NCBI RefSeq assembly: GCF_002105155.1
Contig: NW_019029031.1
Location: 62,001 to 126,000, forward strand
Origin: Lobosporangium transversale
Lineage: Eukaryota > Mortierellomycota > Mortierellomycetes > Mortierellales > Mortierellaceae
DNA: 64,000 nt
Direction: 5' to 3'
Shown one piece after another: positions 1 to 8,660 of this stretch. The notes below the pieces were generated by a model. It did not search any database and had not been told where the DNA came from. It saw only the letters and a program-made list of their open reading frames with translations. Numbering within the stretch: the first letter of the stretch is position 1; each line of letters opens with the position of its first letter. The translations under genes and the position numbers were made by a program.

Positions 1-438
1 GCAACTTTGGCGACGTTAAGCTTGAGTAGCAACTCGATTGGAAAGGAAGGAGCTCAGGCATTGTCAGAGGCACTCAAGGTTAACAATAATCTGTCGACTT
101 TGAGCTTGGGTGACAACTCGATTGGAAAGGAAGGGGCTCTGGCACTGTCAGAGGTGCTCAAGGCCAATGCAACTTTGGCGACGCTAAGCTTGTGGGGCAA
201 CTCGATTGGAAAGGAAGGAGCTCTGGCATTGTCAGAGGCACTCAAGGTTAACACTAATTTGACGACTTTGAATTTGAATGCCAACTCAATTGGAAAGGAA
301 GGAGCTCTGGCATTGTCAGAGGCGCTTAAGGTCAATGCAACTTTGACGGCTTTGGACTTGATGTTCAGCTCAATTGGGGATAAAGCAGCTCTGGCAATTT
401 CAGAAGCACTCAAGGAAAACGCGGTTTTAACTCAATAA
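1..438 (+). CDS. RNI-type leucine-rich-repeat protein, C-terminal end (cut by window edge)
   Basis: The frame is open from base 1 to a TAA at 436-438, so this is the 3' end of a gene that starts left of the window. It encodes five consecutive 28-residue LRR units of the type LxxLxLxxNSIGKEGALALSEALKxN, the last one degenerate, followed by a short end (AVLTQ). The units are nearly identical to those of the minus-strand gene at 1027-3925 and match its units 4, 5, 8, 9/10 and 11. Such ribonuclease-inhibitor-like repeats form a curved protein-binding surface; the ligand is unknown. The gene converges with its inverted paralogue. Function beyond binding cannot be inferred. Confidence 0.8.
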   Translation, partial: ATLATLSLSSNSIGKEGAQALSEALKVNNNLSTLSLGDNSIGKEGALALSEVLKANATLATLSLWGNSIGKEGALALSEALKVNTNLTTLNLNANSIGKEGALALSEALKVNATLTALDLMFSSIGDKAALAISEALKENAVLTQ

Positions 439-615
439 ATAAGAGCGCCTTAAGCGTCAAATAAGGGACACTGATGTTGTTAGACACACTCAGGACTGTC
501 TGGCCGACTTTGGATCGTTTTTGGGATACATGATTGATTGGTAGATGAAATAGTTCTAGAATAGTTAAAGAAAATAGTCTGGTTTAAATAAAAAGCTTGC
601 TTGTAACAGCCAAGC
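1..615 (+). repeat. Left arm of a large inverted repeat
   Basis: From base 1 through at least 615 the plus strand matches the reverse complement of about 850-1716. The match covers the LRR coding end, the stop codon and about 177 bp of 3' flank, ending at a shared GCTTGTAACAGCCAAGC. The arms carry scattered substitutions (about 4 in a 48-bp stretch near 525-572). They also differ by three 84-bp repeat units, present only in the right arm. The arm continues beyond the left window edge. Confidence 0.85.
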
Positions 616-849
616 AGCCATGACAGCGTTGGCTTTTAATCCTTTGATGCCAGCTCTTCCTCTTCTTGGAAGACCTCGCATGCCTATGTCGCTGAAAGCT
701 CATTCTTTACAATAAGACTGCACGCTCATCAATATCGGTTCAGTGGAAGATTCGTAAACAGCTTTCTTCAATGCTACGCTACGTAAAGCATAGTTGCAAA
801 ATATAAAGACGGCAAAATTGTTCTCCCTTAGTACAAAGACTTCATTGTC
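616..849. other. Spacer between the inverted-repeat arms
   Basis: This is 234 bp of sequence not shared between the arms. I see no ORF, RNA gene or terminal inverted repeat of a transposon in it. It lies between two convergent stop codons and so probably holds parts of both 3' untranslated regions. Confidence 0.6.
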
Positions 850-1716
850 GCTTGGCTGTTACAAGCAAGCTTTTTATTTAAACCAGACTATTTTCTTTAA
901 CTATTCCAGAACTATTTCAACTATCAATCAATCAAGTATCCCAAAAACGATCCAATGTTGACCAGTCAGTCCTGAGTATGTCTAACAGCATCGGTGTCCC
1001 TTATTTGACGCCTAAGGCGTTCTTACTTATTGAGTTAAAACCGTGTTTTCCTTGAGTGCTTCCGAAATTGCCAGATCTACTTCCTTTCCAATCGAGTCGA
1101 CCGCCAAGCCCAAAACTGTCAAAGTTGCATTGACCTTAAGCGCCTCTGACAATGCCAGAGCTCCTTCCTTTCCAATTGAGTTGGCATTCAAATTCAAAGT
1201 CGTCAAATTAGTGTTAACCTTGAGTGCCTCTGACAATGCCAGAGCTCCTTCCTTTCCAATTGAGTTGGCATTCAAATTCAAAGTCGTCAAATTAGTGTTA
1301 ACCTTGAGTGCCTCTGACAATGCCAGAGCTCCTTCCTTTCCAATCGAGTTGCCCCACAAGCTTAGCGTCGCCAAAGTTGCATTGGCCTTGAGCACCTCTG
1401 ACAGTGCCAGAGCCCCTTCCTTTCCAATCGAGTTGTCACCCAAGTGCAAAGTCATCAAAGTTACATTGGCCTTGAGCGCCTCTGACAATGCCAGAGCTCC
1501 TTCCTTTCCAATCGAGTTGCCCCACAAGCTTAGCGTCGCCAAAGTTGCATTGGCCTTGAGCACCTCTGACAGTGCCAGAGCCCCTTCCTTTCCAATCGAG
1601 TTGTCACCCAAGCTCAAAGTCGACAGATTATTGTTAACCTTGAGTGCCTCTGACAATGCCTGAGCTCCTTCCTTTCCAATCGAGTTGCTACTCAAGCTTA
1701 ACGTCGCCAAAGTTGC
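850..1716 (-). repeat. Right arm of the inverted repeat
   Basis: Reverse complement of 1-615, expanded by about 252 bp because it holds three more 84-bp LRR units. The 3' flanks match almost base for base, for example the ATAAGGGACAC segment after each stop codon. The match at the LRR gene's 5' side cannot be bounded because the partner arm leaves the window. Confidence 0.85.
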
Positions 1717-3925
1717 ATTGGCCTTGAGCGCCTCTGACAATGCCAGAGCTCCTTCCTTTCCAATTCTGTTGTAGCTCAAGTCCAATGTCGTCAAACTAGT
1801 GTTAACCTTGAGTGCCTCTGACAATGCCAGAGCTCCTTCCTTTCCAATTCTGTTGTAGCTCAAGTTCAAAGTTGTCAAACTAGTATTAGCCTTGAGCGCT
1901 CCTGACAGCGCCAGAGTCCCTTCACCCCCGATTGAGCCGCTACTCAAGTTCAAAATCGTCAATGTCGTGCTAGTCTTGAGTGAATTTACAACTCCTTGTA
2001 ATTCAATGGTTCCAGTCAATTGAGCCTTCATCTCATATGTCAGCTTATGAAGGCGTGACGATCTTCTGGGCCGTAAACTGAGAAGCTTTATGAGATCCTG
2101 AGATAGAGCGATATGGATTGTTTTCATATTACTGAGCTCCATGATTCGAATAAGTCTTTCATATCGCCCGGATGTTGAAGGTGCTTTTATCTCGGTGTTT
2201 CCTTGAGTCCGTGCAAGTCCAAGTCGAAGATTCGATACACTCGACACTGCCAAAGCACTCTCAAATGCTTCAAGATCAATCTCAGTCCAATCCCAGTCAA
2301 ATGTGATATCCAACTCGTAAACTCGTATTGAACTGCTTAGTGCATCGAAGAGCTCTTTAGCTCTCTCTCTGGACTCCAATGTGATAGTTAATTTACCAAG
2401 ATGCGAGTTATATTTGCCACTATTCACTTTCACTGCATTTATAAATGCCTTCTGTTCTTTTTCTTCATACATCGAGCGACAGTGGTCGAGACAAACCCAT
2501 TTGGTGCGGCCTGTTTCGGTCATGATCCTGTACATATCCCCAAATTGCCTGCTTTCATCATTGACTCGAAGGGTTGTCCTCATATTTTGAAAATCAGATC
2601 CGTTCAGGTCATCATAGTCATCGATTGTAGTAATGCTGTTCAAGGTTGGGTCCTCTTTAGAGAGTGCTTCCATATAGTCGATTGAACAATCGATACCGGC
2701 ATCTATCGAATCTTGGGATAGTGCCAGAGATGTAGACGAGGACATTCCTAGCTTGAGCCACTGCAAGAGGATGAATATGTGCTTTCCATACTTGCGGAAG
2801 AATCTCGCGCTGTCTCGGATCTCGTATCCATCATGATTGGCAATATGGAGTTGACTCTGACTACTCTTGCTTGTCATTGTAGTGTGGTCTCCACATTCAC
2901 ATAGGAAATGAACACGGAGCTTGTTCTTCAAGACATTCATTGGGTCCCACTTGGTGTGGTCGACAGGTAAAATGATAAATAGTCGGGAAAATAGACATTC
3001 GTGAAGTCCAGCATTCTGGGTGAGAATAGCATCAACATGCTGTTGAAGCAAGGCAAGTTTGTCGAGGCTTTGATGCTGCATTTTTTCATTCTTCTCCTTA
3101 GCTTCCAATTGCAGTTTAAGTATCTCCTCTTGCAGTTTAAGCATCTCCTCTTGCAGTTTAAGCATCTTCTCTTGCAGTTTAAACATCTCGCTGTCCTTCT
3201 CTTTGGTTTCCAAAAGCAGGTTAGCCACCTTGTCGTCCTTCTCTTCGGCCTCCAAGAGCAAATCCGCAACCTTCTCAAGGTTAAAGTTGACCACCTCGAT
3301 ATATGCATTGTTGCGAGTAGTAAGGAGTGAATTGAAAGATTGGATCAAGTTTGACAATGGTGAAAGAGTATCCCGAGCATACTTTGCTGACTTTCTGAAT
3401 GTAGGCAAGTGGATGGCGGCACTGTGATTGCTGTTGCTATTGCTGTTGGTATTGTCGGTGTTGGTATTTGTGCTGGTGTTGGTGTTGGTGTTGGTGTTGG
3501 TGTTGGTGCTGCTGGTGTTGGCACTGCTAGCTTCAGTGCTGCTGCTGCTGCTATTGCTGTTGCCTAACTGTGGCGCTTCTGTAATGACATCCAGGATCTT
3601 GTAAGGATAAAATGCAATGCATGGTGGCTCGACTCTGATAAGAAGACAGAATATACCAGATTGAGTTTTTTCGTTTACATTCCAAAGATAATTGTTAAAG
3701 CGCAGCATAATCAGTAACACACCTGTTCCCATTAGGGTCTATGAGGAATGGAATGGGAAGTTCCTCCAGTTTGAATCGTTGTGCATCTGGAAACACGTCT
3801 CGAATGTCTTGCAGACTCACATGGCAGGACGAGCTGCCATTGTTTGCAAAGGTAGAAGCAATTCTGACACAAACTCTCTCAATAATGCCAGCCTTTCGGA
3901 ATTGTTGGTATTGATGCTCCGCCAT
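1027..3925 (-). CDS. Coiled-coil / RNI-type leucine-rich-repeat protein
   Basis: Two exons, 3723-3925 and 1027-3634, joined across an 88-bp intron (GTGTGT...TTATCAG, phase 2), give about 936 residues. The join restores IPFLIDPNGNR-VEPPCIAFYP, an N-terminal module I associate with Mortierella LRR families. Then come a Ser/Asn/Thr low-complexity stretch, a heptad coiled coil (repeated KLQEEMLKLQEE), and a middle domain with SRLFIILP and FLCECGDHT motifs. The C-terminus is eleven 28-residue LRR units, many nearly identical. Start chosen at the ATG giving MAEHQYQQF; an in-frame ATG at 4066 would add 47 residues. No enzymatic motif is visible, so it is probably a cytosolic recognition or scaffold protein (inference). 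Confidence 0.75.
1030..1960 (-). repeat. Tandem 84-bp coding repeats (11 LRR units)
   Basis: Eleven in-frame units of 84 bp (28 residues) lie inside the LRR gene. Units 5-6 and 7-8 are a near-perfect duplicated pair (LGDNS then LWGNS units), and units 9 and 10 are almost identical. The high identity of neighbours points to recent unit duplication or gene conversion. Confidence 0.85.
3430..3556 (-). repeat. Low-complexity coding tract (Asn/Thr then Ser)
   Basis: GTT/GGT-rich microsatellite on the plus strand. Read on the minus strand it encodes an S-rich then T/N-alternating tract within the LRR protein. Its length probably varies between strains. Confidence 0.7.
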
Positions 3926-4214
3926 GTCGGTGGTACTTGGATGGATGAGGACAGAATGCAAGGTTCCCTCATTTCTCTTTTGAGTAACACATGCATCCTT
4001 TTTCTTAAAGCCTTCGTCACCTGCGCATGACAAGAGTGAGAAAATATATGCCTTCCAAAGCTTCATGTGTCTCTCAAGACTAGATCCTTTTGCAGAAGCC
4101 TTTCACTGTGGCAGTTGCTTCGTGGATGACATCTTGAAGACATTCTTGAGAAGCATTTCTTGATCTTTCTTCTCAAGTTGTCTGTCAAACATCTGAATCG
4201 GACGCAAAGAGTAG

Positions 4215-4223
4215 TTTTATATA
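4215..4223 (-). promoter_or_regulatory. TATA-box candidate for the LRR gene
   Basis: The minus strand reads TATATAAAA, 290 bp upstream of the chosen ATG and about 150 bp upstream of the alternative ATG at 4066. A 29-codon minus-strand ORF (4103-4192) starts just downstream. It could be an upstream ORF or part of a first exon. Confidence 0.45.
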
Positions 4224-4479
4224 CAACCACTCAGCTATTCATGGCATAAAAACTAAGCGATCGCGTGCTTGGGCTTCATGAGAGGGGCTATAGGAGAGCA
4301 AACACAGTTTCTCTCCAAAACTCGACGGTTACTGAAGACCACGATATGCTCAATAAATGCACCTATTTTTTATTCTGTTGTAATATATATTTTTTCTCTT
4401 ACCGAAGACACCGCATTCTTTTACCAAGCAGAATTTCTATGTGGTCTCGGTAGGCATTGCTTTACAATCCATATCGCTT
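4224..4479. other. Intergenic, no gene seen
   Basis: AT-rich upstream region of the LRR gene. The short plus-strand ORFs here lack protein-like composition and I give them no function. Confidence 0.5.
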
Positions 4480-5606
4480 CTTCAAGCCCTTTCGCTTCAC
4501 AACAACCATGGTTGGATTTTTAGATGTTCTAGGTCTTTCGGTACTGATAGTTTATCTAATCAAGCTGAGAAAGTCCTGGTAAATCCTAACACCGTCCACG
4601 ATTTTGTGTGTCCCAGGATAGCTGCCATCTCTTCACTGCTTGATAAGACACCCTTCAAATATAAACCCTTCAGACACGGAAATGCACATGAATGTTGAAG
4701 GAGCTCCGTTCTGCAGATACTGCCTTATTGTGCTCGCCGTTGGTCCTCCAGCTATGAGGATTGGGATGTAAGCTCTGCAACTTTAGACACTTTCGAGCTA
4801 GTATCCCCCGACAAGCGTCGTTGATTAAGGATCAAGAGGCCTGCGAGGTGATAAAGTCTTTGGCCATATGCAGAATAGAGTAAAGATACTTGTGCCGCTC
4901 AAAGACATTTGCTTCAACCTCATACAAAGCAGCAAGTACAGACCAGTTTCATTTATCGCACGCAAGGTGTTAATATAGGGACTCTCTCCAAAGCTCCAAT
5001 CCCAAGGGTAACTATGAGTCTCGGTCATTGAAGGAACATTCAGTCTCTCGTATGGAGCTATGAAACTTGGTTAGATGAGTAAGCCCGATGAACAAACTTG
5101 ATGGTGCTATGGTCTGTATGATCTGAAGAGTCGCGCCCTGGCAATGGTAGGCATCCGTCGAGATGGTATGATACTTCTTGGTACTTGATCAAAGAATATA
5201 ATGATAAGAGCCACGGCAAAGCAATGTGGAAAACCTTACAGACACGTTGATAATTTCTGTAATATTTTTCGCCAACAAGAATGCTCATGTTTTCAGGTAA
5301 TTGGACTAATTCAGAAATGGTCAATGGCTGAAGATGCATGTTGCGATGGAATTGTTGAAATGGAGGGGCCCATTCAATGACTTTAAGAAAAAAACGGCTG
5401 AACAAGGCTGAAGATGCTATTGATGAATGTAAATGTTTCAATTTGGTGGCACACTTGCCAAGACAAGACAAGACTTTGGACTCAAGAGCAAGAACAATAA
5501 GAGCTGCGTCTTCTTCATCATGAAAGACATCACCATTTAGCCATGGAAGTCTCAGGAAGAGGAGGAGTCGTTTGTTTGTTTGTTTGTTCCCCATCATGGA
5601 TACCAC
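4480..5606 (-). pseudogene. Decayed multi-exon gene of unknown function
   Basis: An ORF at 5240-5606 reads as plausible protein up to a phase-1 GTAAGG donor. It joins to an exon starting at 5057 (intron 5058-5239, ending in TTTCATAG) that gives PYERLNVPSMTETHSYPWDW. Soon afterwards protein-like sequence jumps by one frame to one containing ALYEVEANVFERHKYLYSIL, and then meets a stop. Further minus-strand pieces without a continuous frame extend to about 4480. I recognise no family. A frameshift plus stops suggest a pseudogene, though a missed micro-intron is possible. Confidence 0.35.
5571..5588 (+). repeat. (TTTG)n microsatellite
   Basis: Four to five TTTG units. A second (TTTG)5 tract lies at 6271-6291, so the two flank a 0.7-kb segment that includes the GC-rich island. 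Confidence 0.8.
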
Positions 5607-5649
5607 AATGTTGACAAGTAGTCGTGAATAGAACGAATATGATGTGATG

Positions 5650-5835
5650 AATAAGAAAGAGTTGCCAGACTCTTCGCCTGCCTGCTGCTGAGAGCAGACA
5701 GCCCAGGGCGCACCACGAGGAGGTGGTCTGGTTGCGCGCCCCCCACCTGGTTCGCAGACTCAGAGGAGATCTACCTGGGTCCCGACAGGACAGACCCCCT
5801 CCGAGCTTCAACTCCACTCCCCGCATATCATGGGC
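5650..5835. other. GC-rich island of unknown nature
   Basis: About 185 bp is strikingly GC-rich for this AT-rich intergenic DNA (for example GGTTGCGCGCCCCCCACC). It contains a GGTTCGCAGACTC element that only partly resembles a tRNA box B. I could not fold a tRNA from it. It may be a degenerate short interspersed element or a structured RNA; this is weakly supported. Confidence 0.3.
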
Positions 5836-5952
5836 TACTCGGCTAAAGTTGCACCAATCAATTTGTGGAAACATATTGAACTGTTGCTGCTTTGCGGTGA
5901 GGAGCCAAGAAAGAGAGGAAAGCGAGATCCTTTTATACGTTCTCAGAGGCAT

Positions 5953-7607
5953 AGTGACTCGCTTTCTTTTCTTTTGTCACCAGCCTTCGACAGCATCGAG
6001 TGATTGTGGGACTTTTTTCTCATATGAAAAGATCTTTGCAATTTGGCATTTTTTCTTTTTTCTTTTATTTCGAAAACAGTCCTCTCTTGCGAATGGACCG
6101 TATTTAATTCTTCTTGATACTTTGATACTACTGGGATATCTAATAAGCTTTTATGTCTGTCTGCTCCATCTTCTGCTTTCCTTTCTATCTTGACAGTCTT
6201 GGACAATCTTTTTCTTCTTTCTTTCCTACCATGGTCTGTGCTCTCTTTCCATCCTAGTCTCCTAATAGAGTTTGTTTGTTTGTTTGTTTGTAAGGCTGCA
6301 AAGCGGAGTATATAAGAGCATTTACTGTTCCATGATGTTGATAGCAGAGTGGGGCTGCAACCTTAAAAAGTACGTTCCAAGAAAGACCTTATCTCTTTCA
6401 TGCTATGTTTGATTGTCAGGATTGTCGCATAAAGTAGATAGTTTAACAGCGTGGGATATGTCTATCAGGCCTTTCACAAGCTCAAGGCAAAGGCAAGTGG
6501 ACTGGACCATCGATAGCAACATATCTATATGACATTAATTCCACTTTGCTGTATCATCATTCTTATCCACAAGTGCTCATTGACTTTGTTGTTCATGATC
6601 CAATAAACATCCATCTAGACCATACTACATCTCTTTGACTTGCTTGACTTGCTTGACTTGCTCGAATTTGCTGTAATCCATGTCCATATCCAATGACTTC
6701 GCTGGAGTACAGGACTGTGTCTGTTTACTGTGTGTTGACCTATTTCATGGTGCTGGAAGTGCGCCACCAAACTGTAACATGTGCATCCCAAACAACGGCC
6801 TCTTGCGACTAATTTTTTTTTTTTTACTGGCAGTCAATGCATTCTTTTCTTTTTAAGATAGTGGCGATCTATCTTCTAGATAATAAAACAGTCGACTATA
6901 CCGAAGTTTTGAACTCTTGTTCAGCCCTTTGACTGTTGCTGTCAGTCTCATTTTTTCTCAGTCTCTTCCTCTCTTCCTATCGTCCTCTATCTGTTGTCTT
7001 TGGTATGTATTTGACATATTATTCATCTAGTAGTTGATTTGAGTCGATAAGGTAACCTTGAATACAGATTTTAACTAATTGTCGAGTATGCTTGAAGACT
7101 TGTGTTGGTCATGGCATCTGCATTGCTTGAGCCCAATATAGGGATGAAGGCCATCCAAGAGACAGAGTAACTTTCTGAAGCTGGTTACAAATATGGATAT
7201 AGAAAGTCTCAGCAAAGCAGGCCAAGCCTAGGCAAACATGATGGACTGTGGATAACCACTCATGACTCGTAATGAATGGCCAATAAAAATTAACAGCTCG
7301 AAAGGAGCTTTCTTAAGGCCGTCTGTGGCCAACTTTTTGTGTGTACAACTCTCTGTTAGGTACACCCTGTACGTATTCTTTTGACTTCACCATCCCTCCG
7401 CATGCGACCTTCCCCTTCTTCCTCTTTTACCCTTTCACATCCTTCTTTTATATACATTAGAAAGTACTTGTATATCCAGTAGTTTGCAGAATGATGTCCT
7501 CCATCGTAATAGACGTTACTGGCCAACAATATTATTTGGGATAGTTCTTTTTTCTATTGAATATCAATAGACTATAACGAAAAAAAAGGACATTGACAGA
7601 TGTATAG
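5953..7607. other. Intergenic, no gene seen
   Basis: AT-rich DNA with a (TTTG)5 tract at 6271-6291 and a tandem TTGACTTGC x3 at about 6635-6662. The short ORFs are interrupted and low-complexity. Nothing protein-like was recognised. Confidence 0.5.
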
Positions 7608-8108
7608 CACTATGTATACCTCACCGAGGTGTCCTTTTGTCACCAATGGCCCTGAGGCTTTTTAATCTTTACTTGGAAGGCATTTGCAGGATGGGCAATG
7701 ATCATGACCTCCTTACAGAACTATGTCTCGCTGTTGACTTTGCACTCCCTCGACTCCAGCGATCGGAGAGAAAGACTCTTATTACTTCAGCTTGCAATGG
7801 GGAAAAGGTGGTATGCCAGGGCATCACTTCGGGTTACAATGAAATTACTCGCTTATTTGGATGTCTGGGCCACCCAAACAATGCTGAGAAAAGCGATAAG
7901 AAATCAGAAAAGTGGGGAAGCAACACTGTCCGTCAAAAATCGTCACAGCGAAGTAACTTTACAGGTAATAACAATAGTAATGGCAGCGGCCAGGGTAATA
8001 ATTACTACCAGAATAGCAACGGAGATTGCGTATTATATTCCAAGTGCCTCATACGATAGCACTGATCAGCATCATAAAGAGAGTATTTATGCCGATCTAG
8101 CGGAGTAA
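7608..8108 (+). pseudogene. Relict 5' fragment of a STAND (NACHT-WD40) family gene
   Basis: The plus-strand frame from about 7637 encodes ALRLFNLYLEG followed by a TELCLAVDFALPRLQRSE segment. This clearly matches the N-terminal helical region of relict D (ALRLFNLYMES) and pseudogene C (ALGLFNLYKGD). The matching start motif YTSPRG lies in another frame just upstream, so a frameshift is present. Similarity ends in an Asn/Ser/Gly-rich linker near 7960-8010 and the frame then stops. There is no NACHT or WD40 part. It is the only family member on the plus strand. Confidence 0.6.
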
Positions 8109-8660
8109 ATATCCCAGTTCATGTAACAATAAATCTTTTACAATCAAATTGTATAAACGCGAGGGATTAATGTCCCAAGTGTCTAGCCTTGACCATACAA
8201 ACATCCTGTAATAAAGTCCAGTATGGCTTAAGTAGATGAGAATACAGTGAATGATGAATGTTTACGAGTTATTAAATAGTACGAATACTCATTTGATGAT
8301 ATTTTAAAAAGTAATCAAAAGGAGAAGAAAAAAATACAAACATTATGGCATTTTATATAATGCAATGGTAGTTGAACTCACCGCACCAAAGCTTGATGTC
8401 CTTGCATGCAACTACCAAACCCTCAATCATCACTCTAGGCCTCTCCTTCCAGCGCAAACGAAGCATAATCGTGTGTATTTGTAGGCTCGCTCTCGGGGAA
8501 AAGGATAGCAATCCGTAGGAGAAATCAACAGTATCAAAGCAGGTTTTGAGCACGCACTAAGGCACACAAAGGAGGTGAATCTAACGGACTTTCTTTTGTA
8601 ACGTTTTTTGCCCGTCTATTTTTTTATTTTACACATTTGTATATCATCGCTCGCTACAGC
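8109..8660. other. Intergenic, 3' flank of RCC1L
   Basis: No supported gene. It contains AT-rich sequence and presumably the 3' untranslated region of the minus-strand RCC1-like gene ending at 8661. Confidence 0.5.

Noticed and set aside
1043-1663. 206-residue plus-strand ORF across the LRR repeats
   Set aside because: It is the antisense shadow of the 84-bp repeat units, whose length divisible by three keeps all six frames open. The minus-strand frame has the LRR signature.
1-1716. Palindrome as a sequencing or assembly chimera
   Set aside because: The arms differ by scattered substitutions and by three whole repeat units, and the spacer is unique. An artefactual fold-back would give identical arms.
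1030-1960. Regularly spaced direct repeats resembling a CRISPR array
   Set aside because: The whole 84-bp unit is conserved and coding, with no unique spacers, in a eukaryotic genome.
5650-5835. tRNA gene in the GC-rich island
   Set aside because: Only a partial box-B-like GGTTCG is present. I found no matching box A, acceptor stem or anticodon arm.
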